The notes beneath the pieces were generated by a model, which was not told the origin of the DNA, ran no database searches, and saw nothing but the letters and a program-made list of their open reading frames with translations. A DNA stretch of 64,000 nt from Fennellomyces sp. T-0311 (lineage: Eukaryota; Mucoromycota; Mucoromycetes; Mucorales; Lichtheimiaceae). Within the stretch, counting starts at the first letter, position 1, and each line of letters begins with the position of its first letter. Both the position numbers and the translations under genes were made by a program. Shown piece after piece: positions 47,398-57,339 of the stretch. The DNA lies in NCBI GenBank assembly GCA_025266875.1, contig JALLLT010000018.1, forward strand, positions 682,001-746,000. Reading direction: 5' to 3'.

Positions 47398-48084
47398 ATG
47401 AGTACGTCAAGGTGGTATCGCCACTCTCATACTACTTTACCTCCTGTTACTATTACATTGACGGACATTGTCTATTCAACAACAAACGAAATCCCAACAA
47501 TCACAACGACGCCTACCATACAAGACTTAAACTCTTCCGATGGATGGTCACACCATTTGCATCAATTACTGCCAGTGCTTGGAGTGTTTGCAGTGATCGG
47601 CATGCTCACGGTACTAGCGTTGCTAGGGTACCTTGGCTTCCGATTTTATCGTTCGGGACAACGACGACTAGACCAAGACGACCACGACGACGACGACGAT
47701 CATGAACCCATGCAATTTGAAAACTCGGCCAGTGAACTCAAGGCACTTTATGCACCGCCTATACGATATACCGAAAAGAAACGATTGGATTCGCCAATAG
47801 AAAACAGTGAACAACCCATATCATCCACATTTATACCGATCAATACGTCACCATTAACCTTGGTTCCTCGCATGGAAGTATGGCAGGATCCTCAGCGACG
47901 GCAAGGAGTAGACGAAATAGATTTATGGGAAAGGAAACAACTAAAGCAACAAGAAGAGAGCCCTCGATCATCATCAGAAACCGTAAGTCATATAGCAATT
48001 GCACGGAAAGCACTGGAAAAAAGTCGAATGGAAAACAGCAGCAGTCAATGGCTACGGCCTTCGGAAAGTAGTCGAAGTCTTTAA
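47398..48084 (+). CDS. hypothetical one-pass membrane protein
   Basis: Intronless, 228 residues from ATG 47398. A Thr/Ser-rich outer part of about 55 residues is followed by one membrane helix (about 57-82, LLPVLGVFAVIGMLTVLALL then GYLGF), basic residues (RFYRSGQRR) and an acidic run (DQDDHDDDDDHE). A polar, mostly disordered tail follows. There is no cleavable signal peptide; the positive-inside rule puts the C-terminus in the cytosol. Resembles fungal mid2-like sensor or receptor stubs in plan only; no family is recognised. Its stop is 13 nt from the stop of RPL7, so the two transcripts must overlap at their 3' ends. Confidence 0.6.
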   Translation: MSTSRWYRHSHTTLPPVTITLTDIVYSTTNEIPTITTTPTIQDLNSSDGWSHHLHQLLPVLGVFAVIGMLTVLALLGYLGFRFYRSGQRRLDQDDHDDDDDHEPMQFENSASELKALYAPPIRYTEKKRLDSPIENSEQPISSTFIPINTSPLTLVPRMEVWQDPQRRQGVDEIDLWERKQLKQQEESPRSSSETVSHIAIARKALEKSRMENSSSQWLRPSESSRSL

Positions 48085-48097
48085 ACTTGTATTTTTA

Positions 48098-49314
48098 TTA
48101 ATTCATGGCTTGGACCAAAGTGTTAATAAACTCTTCACGGTTTCCCGCATCACCATTCTCAATATAGTGGTTGAACTTGCGCGTACGCCATCCGCCAGTA
48201 GGATTGGATAACTTGAAAGGCCATAAAAAGGCGTTGGCTTGCTTAAAGTTGGGACCGACAGTGGCAATTTCATGAATCAAGTCCTCCATACACACAATAT
48301 TGTGGTCTTTCAAGGATTGTTCAATCAATGCATTGTCATGGAGAGCGATGCGCTGCTTGTTGATTTTACCATAGCCTCGCTTGTAAATGAGTTCACGAAT
48401 GGTCTTCAAGTTGGGTTCACCATAGGTCACATAGGGTTGAATGAGTTGAAGCATGGACAGGGTTGCCTTGTTTGCACGGACAAAGACGGCATTGTTGATT
48501 TGCAAAAGACGTAGCAGTTGCAGCACCTTGCGAGGTTTGGGTGCAATATTGTTAATACCGCGGATGCGAACGACCAATAAGAGTTTGGGTTGAGCGGGAA
48601 TGTAGTAGCTGCCGTTGGCTTTGGCTTGTCGTTGAAGTGAGACGCGTTGGCGTGCAAGTGCTTCGTATTCGCGACGGTAGCTGGCTGATCGGCGAACAAT
48701 GTCACGACGCTTGGCAATACGGGCCTGTCATTTTAGAAAAATCGATTAGTTTTCCCTTCCTATTATCGTTTCGAAAAAAAGAGAAAAAAGGAAAAAAAAA
48801 TAGTCCAATTCAGACCCGAAAGATGGTATATTCTGGCAGCATCGCGGTGCAAGCGCTAGCCCGAGAAAAAAGAGTTTCATCCCGTAGACTCGGTGTGAAA
48901 AAAAAGAAATGATAGAGATACTTGCCTTGCGAAGTGCAGCTTTAGCCTCAGTCGCCTTTGCATCAGCCTGAGCCATGATCTTTTGTTTCTTCAAAAGTGT
49001 TTCAGGCAACAGGACTTGTTGAGCAGTAGGGACAGAGCTACAGAGAGGTGATGCGGTTGGTAAACCGTGAAGGGACCCATGTAAAACATAAAAAAAGGTC
49101 CAATCGTCACCGATGGTAAAAAACCATACAGTTTTCCATGGTGCACGAAAGGCAGCAGATGGATTTAAGGAGACAAAGGTTGCTTAAACGCTTGAATCCC
49201 AACTCTCTCGTTACTCGATAGCGAGTGAGACGAGAAACAGTGTATGCTTTTGCATAGACAAAATGCACACAGAAGCTAGATGGATTGATTATGTTGAACT
49301 TACTAGGCAACCAT
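48098..49314 (-). CDS. RPL7: 60S ribosomal protein L7 (uL30)
   Basis: Exons 49314..49304 (11 nt, MVA plus two bases), 49037..48926 and 48724..48098, giving 249 residues, the normal length. Landmarks are [18 protein letters not shown] at the start, [40 protein letters not shown] and [20 protein letters not shown]. It ends [15 protein letters not shown]. Intron 1 is 266 nt, long for this genome. Intron 2 (48925..48725) begins GCAAGT, a GC-AG intron: the nearby GT would throw the frame. A large-subunit protein near the 5S RNA region. Divergent from the RNF10-like gene, with 235 bp between start codons. Confidence 0.95.
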
Positions 49315-49366
49315 GGTGATAAGTGTGTAAGTGTGTGTTTTGGAGACGAAAGAGAGAGAAAGAGAC

Positions 49367-49499
49367 GTGCTGCCCCAACAAGAAAAAATTTTCGCGTTTA
49401 AATTGCTCGGCAATCTCAGCCACACGGTCCTGTATATTTAGCTTTTCATCAACCAGACGGCGCAATGCTGCGTAGGGAAGAGTGTCCGGATGGTATTTC
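49367..49499 (-). other. coding-like segment inside a shared promoter
   Basis: On the minus strand, after a CTATCCAG acceptor, 44 codons read KYHPDTLPYAALRRLVDEKL, then NIQDRVAEIAEQFKRENFFL and LGQH. It sits between the RPL7 and RNF10-like starts. Composition and amphipathic pattern look like real protein, but no upstream exon or start was found. It could be an exon of an undetected minus-strand gene or an alternative upstream exon; product not recognised. Confidence 0.3.
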
Positions 49500-49549
49500 C
49501 TGGATAGCGAAGAGAAAATAAAAAGAAAAACCGGGTGTCAAAGTGAATC

Positions 49550-51013
49550 ATGCATGCAAAAGTGATTGGCTATGATCGTACTATGATAAACAATTTATTA
49601 AGAGAGAACGGCTGCGGTTGCATGAAATTTAATTGCTTTGGCAACCATGAACAAAGAAGCTGGAGCTTCAGGTTAGATGACCTAGCATACCAAAGCTTGC
49701 TTCCACTTACTTTGCTATCAGATGACCCGTTCCTCAAACGACCTCGACGCAAAAAACGACAGGCATCATTGAATCATTTAATGAACTTTTCGTTCCCTGA
49801 TCGTCCTGACATTGCTGATATCGATACTCATCAATTCATTCAAGATGACACAGTCAGCACTTACCGACCGTACAAAAAGGAGAATTTTGTCAATGCAAAG
49901 TAATGGCTCTGTGCAGCTGTCAACCGCAAAGTATTCACTATTTGGGTAGTTTTCGATTTCTGCTGGATCCATTGGGTGACTATAGCCAACACCTGGCAGA
50001 TCCGGATGCTTGCTTTGACTGGGACTTGATTGAACAGGTGCTTGCGTATGCCACCCAGATCCCGACGTGTCCCATTTGTCTGGATCCACCATCCGTGGCA
50101 CGCGTAGCTCGATGCGGACACATATTTTGTCTGAGCTGCATCTTGCACCATTTTGACGTGAGCGGTGGCACCTGTCCAATATGCTGGGATGCGGCCGTCG
50201 CCAAGGAATTGCGACCCGTCCAAACGTTGCCTTGTGTCAAATATGCATCGGGCCAACATATCGACTTGTGCTTGATGCGACGTCCATCCAATGCCATGCA
50301 CGCCGTGCCTGTTTCCGTCTCCACGCCCACTCCATTGCCCCACGACACTTCACCACACGCAATACCCTACGCCCGATTCATGCTTGTCACCCCAGATACC
50401 CTGGAAAAGACCCATCAGGACGATACGGCGCAGTTGCTTGCTAGCATCGACAATTGCCAAGACGGCGACGACGAACTGGCGGCGTTGGTTGCATCGTTGG
50501 ATTTGCTCAACCGTCACCACGACCAGCAGCCAAAAGATAAAAAAAAGCCAAAGCGGCAGTACCATCCGCAGCAGGTGCCATCGTCGGATTATTACTTTTA
50601 TCAGGCAGAGGATGGCCAGTGGATTTTCCCAGGCTCACGCACGATTCGGACGCTTTTGGATGCGTTTGGCGACTATGCGCAGTTTCCCCCAAAGATTCCC
50701 AATGTCGAGATTACGCATTATGAAGAAGAGCTGTTGACGGAGGAGCGACGGAAACGATACAAGTTTCTGGGCCATGTGCCACTGGGCTGCAACATTGCTT
50801 GGATCGAGGTTGATCTGAGGGGTGTTGTGCCTGATGAACTGCTGGTCGTTTCAGGTAAGCTACATGGGTGTGTACACACATCCCTGGCTGATCTTTTAAG
50901 TAGAACCTGAAGAAGAAAAGACAAGTCCTCAGGAACCGGTCGCAAAGGAGGAGTGGTCGGATGAGGAAGAGATGCTGCAATACGTATTAAAGCTATCGGA
51001 AGCACAGCAGTAG
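49550..51013 (+). CDS. RING-finger protein of the RNF10/Mag2 family
   Basis: Exons 49550..49899, 49950..50854 and 50904..51013 give 454 residues. The family signature before the RING is present (LNHLMNFSF, then after the first splice FRFLLDPLGDYSQHLADPDA). The RING follows as CPICLDPP, RCGHIFCLSCILHHF and CPICW. Further on come YYFYQAEDGQWIF and YKFLGHVPLGCNI, typical of RNF10. The C-terminus EEWSDEEEMLQYVLKLSEAQ looks like a ubiquitin-interacting motif. RNF10 and yeast Mag2 are ubiquitin ligases that act on small-subunit ribosomal proteins of stalled ribosomes. The start is uncertain: the first 60 residues are poorly conserved in style and an extra 5' exon is possible. It is a neighbour of RPL7 by divergent promoter. 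Confidence 0.88.
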
Positions 51014-51393
51014 CACTTATGTACACATATTGACTCTTTGTAAATTAATGATATTGCCCTTGTACCTGCATATATGCATGTTGTAGCACAGAAAGCAGCT
51101 TGTCAACAAGCTTGGTATATTCGCCTCTATAATGGGCGCTATCACATGAAAGAGTGTGGTGTCTACTCCTGTGACCATGCCGAAGGGAGGATAAGCACAC
51201 TGGTGCCTATCTTGCAGCGATTACAGCCTTAGCAGAGTGAGAAAACAATGGAAAAACAGGTTAGTCCAGAAGGATGGGGTTGCTACGCTCAGCAAGCTGC
51301 GCATTAAAAGGTAACATTAAGTGACGACAGCTCCGCCCGTCAATAGCATTAATTCGTCTTTTTTTATTCTTTTGTCATCACCTTGTATTTCTC
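51014..51393. other. intergenic, no gene seen
   Basis: 380 bp between two tandem genes; nothing distinct. Confidence 0.5.
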
Positions 51394-53212
51394 ATGGACT
51401 CGCTAGATCACCTTGATGAACAACAGAAAGAACTGTTAGAGCAATTCCAGGCAAGTGACATGTCGCAAGCCAGCACACTCTTGCCAACCCATGCACAATT
51501 AGGCCGTGACCCAGTCGGATGATTTGGAGGCATCGATAAGTAGGCTGAGTCATTACAACTGGAACTTGGAGGTATGGCCTTGGAATTATCTCTCTTTAGT
51601 CTACCCATTGACCACAACTGTGAATGGATAGAGAGCGGTCGGAAGTGTATACGAAGCCAACAGTTCACACGATAGTGCTCGTGAAAAGTTAGAGCAAGAA
51701 GTCGCGTCAAGTACGCAATCGGCTAGTTCATCCGACAATGGCACACCAACTGCGTCCTCTTCTTCCCCCAGACAGCAGCCGAGCCGGCCTACACCACCGC
51801 CGCGGCCTTTTCGTCTTGGGCTGTTTTCATTGTTGACGTGGCCGTTTGGTATTGCATGGAATATCACTTGGGCCATTTTATCATTTGCATGTAAGCGCTT
51901 GCCTTGGGGTATCGGTGTTTGTGTTTAACCCATCGGTTTGTATAGCACGTCTGTTATCTCGGCCATCAATCACCAATCACTCGCCATCACAACAGCAGCA
52001 GCGGCAAGATCCTCGATCCGTGGCCGCCCGCTTCCTACGTGAATTTGAAATCAAATACGGCGAATCCCACATTGATTTCTATCAAGGCGGCTATTCGCAG
52101 GCGCTGGAGAATGCCCGCAGAGACTTGCGATATCTCTTGGTCGTGTTGCAGAGTGATGAGCATGACGACACTGAGCAGTTCTGTCGGTAAGTTTTCCGCT
52201 CTCGTCATGCGATATTCCCTGCTAACGAGCGTCAACAGCGAAACATTGACATCAGAAGAGCTGGTTAACTATGTGAACGAGAAGAACATCCTCGTGTGGG
52301 GAGGCAATGTACGTGAGGCCGAGGCTTTCCAAGGTAACATTGTGGGCAAACCAAGACGTTCGGAAGGTTTTTTTTTTAAAAAAAACATGATGTATTAGTG
52401 AGCAGTACATTGCAGGCAACAACATATCCGTTCATGGCCATCATCACCTTGCAATCACCCAATTCTTCATCGACTGGTTCGTTGAAGATGTCCGTTGTGG
52501 ATCGAATCGAAGGACCGGCCTCACCTTCGACCGTGATTCGTCGATTCGACACGGTTATCCAACGCCATGGCGGCGCATTGAACCGTTTAAGAATGGAACG
52601 GGACCAACGAGAGATGGAGCGTCGTTTGCGACAAGAGCAAGATCAGGCGTATCGCGAGAGTCTCAAGGCGGATCAAGAAAAGGAACGACAGGCGAAACTG
52701 GAACGTGAAAAGGCAGCCAAGGCCGAAGAAGAAGCTAAACGTGCAGAACAAGAACGATTGGCGTATGCCGAAAAGCGAAAACAATATATCCGGTACTTGT
52801 GTCGCAAGTTGCCGGCTGAACCCACCGAGGGTTCCATGGCCAAGCTGAGCTTCCGACTGGCAGATGGTGAACGTGTGATTCGCAAATTCAAGAGCGATGA
52901 GCCCTTGGAGGTAAGCTGTAGTGGGACAGCAAAGGGGACATTTGGGGATGCTGATATCAGTGTATGGGTGTGTTTTAGGCATTATACGAGTTCGTTGAAG
53001 CATATCCATTGCTCAAATCGGGTGAACACGTCCAAGACGCCGAAGCACCGACAGAGTACGAACATAAGTATAAATTCACCATCATCTCACCGTATCCGCG
53101 CACGGTGTACGAGCCCAGCACCGGAAAGACGCTAGCAGAAGAAAAGAGCTTATGGCCAAGCGCAACTTTGATAGTGGATGCTGATGACGTCGAAGACGAC
53201 GATGAAGAATAA
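51394..53212 (+). CDS. FAF2: FAF2/UBXD8-type UBX-domain protein (ER-linked Cdc48 adaptor)
   Basis: Seven exons: 51394..51450, 51503..51571, 51632..51890, 51946..52186, 52239..52333, 52399..52910, 52979..53212, giving 488 residues. Order of domains: UBA at 1-42 (LLEQFQAVTQSDDLEASISR), a Ser/Pro linker, a hydrophobic hairpin at about 104-128 (LFSLLTWPFGIAWNITWAIL) that anchors it in the ER or lipid-droplet surface, a UAS thioredoxin-like domain (VWGGNVREAEAFQ, TTYPFMAIITL), a charged coiled coil (about 260-330), and a C-terminal UBX. It recruits Cdc48/p97 to remove misfolded membrane proteins. Intron 1 is GC-AG (donor GCAAGT, 52 nt). Convergent with the next gene, 83 nt apart. Confidence 0.94.
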
Positions 53213-53295
53213 AAAACGTTTTGTCTTTTTAAAAACGTGATCAAATAATTTATTAAAATTGAAAATTAAACAAAAAAGAAGGTCTATGTAATAAT

Positions 53296-54098
53296 TTACC
53301 AGCCGTAGATACCACCCGGTGCAGGCTCAGAAGCGGGTTCAGACGACGACTCGGGTTCGGAAGACGCGGGTTCGGAGGAAGACTCGGGCTCGGAAGACGA
53401 CGCGGGCTCAGAGGAAGACTCGGGCTCGGAAGACGACGCGGGCTCAGAGGAAGACTCGGGCTCAGAAGACGACGCGGGTTCGGAAGACGACTCGGGCTCG
53501 GAAGACGACGCGGGCTCAGAGGAAGACTCGGGCTCAGAAGACGACGCGGGTTCGGAAGACGACTCGGGCTCGGAAGACGACTCGGGCTCGGAAGACGACT
53601 CGGGTTCGGAAGACGACTCGGGCTCAGAAGACGACTCTTCCGATGTGGGCTCACTGCTGCTCTCCGCGGTGGTGCTTGGAGGGAAGAGGATATCGTAGAT
53701 CTCAGAGAAGGCGGGAATTTCCTTCAAGAGCGAGAGCAAGGGCAAATCAAGTTCAACTATTTGAAAAAAAATAGCTTAGTGATCAATCCTTTGCTGTTTT
53801 TTTGCTGTTCGTAGCATACTCAAAGCGCTATGCTCAGTGCTGACAACGGTGGTGGTAGCTTCAGTGGTCTCTGTGACGGTAGATGTGCTAGGGATGGCTT
53901 GGACGACGGTTCGGGTGACATAATCGGTCTCAACCGTGCGGGTGATGGCCGCACGCTTCTGAAGCATCCTAATACAATGACTTAGCACATGGAAAAAAGC
54001 AAACAATCACCGATATGAACTTACTCAGCATGGTTAGCGGGGGTGGCCAAGACAGAGCCGGCACACGCAACAGCAAAGGCGATAGGCAAGTACTTCAT
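53296..54098 (-). CDS. secreted Ser/Glu/Pro-repeat protein
   Basis: Exons 54098..54025, 53968..53820 and 53756..53296 give 227 residues. A signal peptide (MKYLPIAFAVACAGSVLA) is followed by a Thr/Val-rich segment (about 35-75, YVTRTVVQAIPSTSTVTETT) typical of O-glycosylated wall proteins. A short helix (LPLLSLLKEIPAFSEIYDIL) and then about 100 residues of SSSEPE/SSSEPA repeats come next. It ends GGIYGW without a GPI signal. Role unknown; probably a wall or extracellular acidic mucin-like protein. The repeat DNA makes the other frames open too; those are shadows. Confidence 0.8.
53330..53640. repeat. minisatellite coding SSSEPE/SSSEPA units
   Basis: Tandem 15-18-nt units (plus-strand GACTCGGGCTCGGAAGAC type, alternating with GACGCGGG) with few changes, forming 30-36-nt higher-order pairs. 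Copy number probably varies between strains. Confidence 0.85.
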
Positions 54099-54377
54099 GA
54101 TGTTATAACGAGTGTGTAGAGGGTACGAAAAGGAATGTACTGTTGATGAAGGATTCGAACGGATAAATCGTTCATCTTTTATATTCACTGGGAATAGGAA
54201 TGCTCTCTTTGCTCAAAGACATTCCGTTTTACATACCATATCGTGGATCAGTTTGCAATGCGGACAGCCACCAAAACCGAAATTTCTATCCCACAGTAAG
54301 CCATTACATTTGAAAAAAAGTTTAACTTTGGACTGGAGACAACAATAGTACAGAGAACGTGAATTGGAATTTATTTT

Positions 54378-55840
54378 TTATTGAAAGAGTTCACACCTCA
54401 AAAGCTCGGCAACCACCCAACAATTCAAACTGTTGCCAAGCAATCGATAACGCTGCATTAAATTGACAGTCTCAGGGAAATCCAGGTGTGGTTTGCAATG
54501 AGGAGGTGAGAATGGTCCGGGTTTATCGCCCTTCTTTGGCAAGGATTGTAGATGATATTCAGGCATCGGAAACGCATGCAATCGAGCCACTTCTATCGGC
54601 GTCAGAAATCGTAGCCCAAGTTCTAATAGGGATTCTGGATTGCTCCAGTCGTATTCCGCACGCTTTAAGCCAAAAATCAATCATCCATATCTTTTTTTTC
54701 CCCCTCTTTCTTGTTCTATCCTATAAACCTACATCCAAATGTTGTGTTTGTATCAATGATCCACTGGTTTGTAAGTGATGTGATCCATATGCCTAGAAAA
54801 AAAATAATGTTCACGTCTTGGTTCACTTTTGTTTGTTTGTCTTATACTTTGGTCACACAGGAGGTGCGCTTGTCGCCAGGACGTATAATGTCAAATCGGA
54901 ATTTGTGTCGTTTGAGTATATCTTTTGCAGGGACTCGGTATTGCTCGTCGTCGTTGGCTGCTATCTCAATAAACTGAGATAACTCCGGCACGTCAAATTG
55001 CAATTCTTCTTGAGTAAACGGCCATTTGGTATGCAACTGATGTTGTTGTACTTGATCACCATCACGTCGACGTGCCATCATATAATATCGCACCCGATGA
55101 TTTGGAATGCCAAACTGCAACGGTGATAACAAGCATTCCTTCACTTCATAATTCATTGCACCCAGTTGTTGTATGAGTCGATCCCTTGATTGTGATTCCT
55201 ATACTTTTTAAATCAGATAAAGATACGCGTCCGATTGAAAAACATTACCTCGAAATTCTTGACGTTTTCTAAAAACATGTAGCTCGGTGGATTATCAAGT
55301 TTGGGAAGTAAGTCAATTAAATGAACAAGTGCTTTTGCTCGCGGATCATCAATATCTTTCTTATTTCCTCCTTGTGTATATGGCTAGTTCTTTACACATT
55401 AGCTGGAATGTTACCATTTTTTTCTTGAAAACCTCTATACCTGACATGGAGGACTGAGTAACCAGCAATCGGCTTTGAACCTAAAAAAAATTGAGATTGA
55501 TCCATGCATATCAGAAATATTTTTTTGACCTTACCTTTCAATGTCCTTTGCTGTCAAGCGTTCGATTGTTTTCTAGATACTTTTTTGTTATACAAAAATA
55601 TCAGCCTTTGCTTTTTTTTTTACATTAGATGGCGCATGACCGAAGTTATGCTTGTATACTTGGTTGGCGATTTCGTTAACGTCGAATGCGCAAACTACCG
55701 AAGCGGGAATCTCGGCAATGTTTAAAGCATAATGCTTTTACATATTTCGTATATTAGAACAGCTCGCTTTCGTAATGGAATCAGAATACCAAACCACCAA
55801 TGCCGCTAAAGAATTCAAGGCACCGGATCGGATCACCCAT
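54378..55840 (-). CDS. TRDMT1: tRNA (cytosine-5) methyltransferase, Dnmt2 family
   Basis: Eight exons: 55840..55790, 55734..55624, 55572..55535, 55480..55441, 55383..55249, 55198..54848, 54792..54733, 54662..54378, giving 356 residues, a normal Dnmt2 length. Motif I is FFSGIGG, split by an intron before LHYAL-type sequence; motif IV is SPPCQ with the catalytic Cys followed by PYTQGG; motif VI is ENV in YMFLENVKNFE; the motif VIII region is YYMMARR; motif IX-X is LTPIEVARLHAFP and QRYRLLGNSLNCWVVAELL. Dnmt2 methylates C38 of tRNA-Asp and a few others. Every phase fits, and all catalytic residues are present. No second DNA methyltransferase is seen. Confidence 0.93.
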
Positions 55841-56028
55841 TTTCAAAAAGATTTTGTACCAAAAAGAAAAAGTTATCGGCGGCGGAGTGCTTATTATTTG
55901 TGGTCAACAGGCTGCTATAGCAACAATCGCTATGAACACAAACGCGTAAGACAAAGAAGGTTTCAGGATAATTGGTAGGAACTTTGCTGATGATTGTAAA
56001 GCATATTGCAACAGACTCTCTAAGTCCA

Positions 56029-56430
56029 GTATGTCCAAGAATGACGCATTCAAGTTGACAGCAACCTACATTCGCGCAGCCAGTGCACTTGTTGACATAA
56101 ACGGTGTTCGATTATTGACAGACCAGGTCTTGATCCAACAGAACTAGAACATTCATACGATTCCGGCCACGGAATTACCCAATTTTTTTTTAAAAAGAGA
56201 TTTTGCGCTCAAGCTCGAGCAACTTTCACCCATTGATGGCATTCTATCAAGTCACGAATACCATATCGACAATTTGGACCCATCTGGATGACATTTGGAT
56301 ACTCGTGAAGTACAATGGAGGTGCCAAAAACCTGAATCCAAGGCCTGTTGCCAAGGGACGTGTACCATGGGAAATGATTTCGGTGAATCGATCGTTGTTG
56401 AGAGAGTGGACAAGAGTAATGATACATAGT
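56029..56430 (+). pseudogene. decayed metallo-beta-lactamase-fold hydrolase, third copy
   Basis: Begins MSKNDAFKLTATYIRAASAL and continues VDINGVRLLTD, then shifts frame (one base lost in GACCAGG). Another frame carries EQLSPIDGI and SHEYHIDNLDP, matching the metal loop SHEDHPDNLD of the intact gene. A further frame carries GGAKNLNPRPVAKGRVPWEM, matching DGAKKLQPRPGVTAIRPWE. A piece near 56640 (NTFKKSSGKP) may be the next block. It is closer to its protein than the copy at 39.4 kb but clearly dead. Confidence 0.8.
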
Positions 56431-57339
56431 TATATATATTAAGTGAACTAGAATTATTAGCTATGTAACAAGATTATTTAAGGATCTTGTCGGACCTAAT
56501 ACCTTTAGGAGCAGGTCTATTACCTCTCAAAATAATTTATAACTTTTGAACTAAGGATCTTGTCGAATATTCTTAGACTGGATGAAGCAATTACAGTGGA
56601 ATGTTTGAAAGAAGAAGGTATAGCAGACGTCAACACATTTAAGAAATCATCTGGTAAACCTCTTTCCTACTTGCTACTAGTGAGGTTTTACATACTTCCA
56701 TATGAAGGATGTGCTCGCACATTTCATGAATGCTCGTATCTTTACTCCCATATCCACGAAATGAATTACGAAAGTTATCGTAATCTTAATACTGGTGAGC
56801 GAGTTTCTAAGACACCAAATGGAGATATACTCGACTTTGATAATAGTATAATTGAATATATATATTTGCTGCGTGCTGAAGTGATTCTCCAAGGTTGTTA
56901 AACAGTGTCTTTTACGGTTTTCTTATGGAGCCAATTTTCCCAAGTGTCACAACACCCTTTTTCGATATTTTAGTTGAAAAGTATTAATTTTGTTATGGAA
57001 GGTTTGTCGGCCTGCTCCTGTATGTATGTGGTCGCTTCCTTGGGGTACGAATGTTTAGAAACATATAAGTAAAGCGGAAGCCATTTCCGTAAAAACCCTA
57101 ATGAGAAAAGACAGACGGGGTGAAAGAGATGATGATATAGGAAATAAAACAGGAATGAAAAGAAACTGTGAAGGCTTAATGCCATAGAGATAGTGTAACT
57201 TGGTAATATAGAGATAACTACACCATGTGTGGTTTCTTGTGGGTTCAGATATGCTGCCTTAGAGGTCCTCTTCTGGCGTCGGCTCGTTATCAACCTAATC
57301 CTCATTCGGGTGACTCAGCCTGTCGATCTTCCTAAGGAC
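56431..57339. other. intergenic; possible tail of the hydrolase relic
   Basis: One open frame at 56560-56901 lacks an ATG start and may include decayed hydrolase sequence; the rest is AT-rich with no gene. Confidence 0.4.

Noticed and set aside
53330..53640. CRISPR-like array
   Set aside because: Units are directly adjacent with no unique spacers, lie in a coding exon and keep the reading frame; it is a coding minisatellite in a eukaryote.
53319..53774. Plus-strand 151-codon Arg/Lys/Thr-rich frame as a gene
   Set aside because: It is the antisense shadow of the repeat-rich exon of the secreted protein, which has a signal peptide and clean introns.
54145..54175. GGATTCGAAC resembling a tRNA T-loop on the minus strand
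   Set aside because: No acceptor stem, D-arm or anticodon arm can be built around it, and it lies in the leader of the secreted-protein gene.
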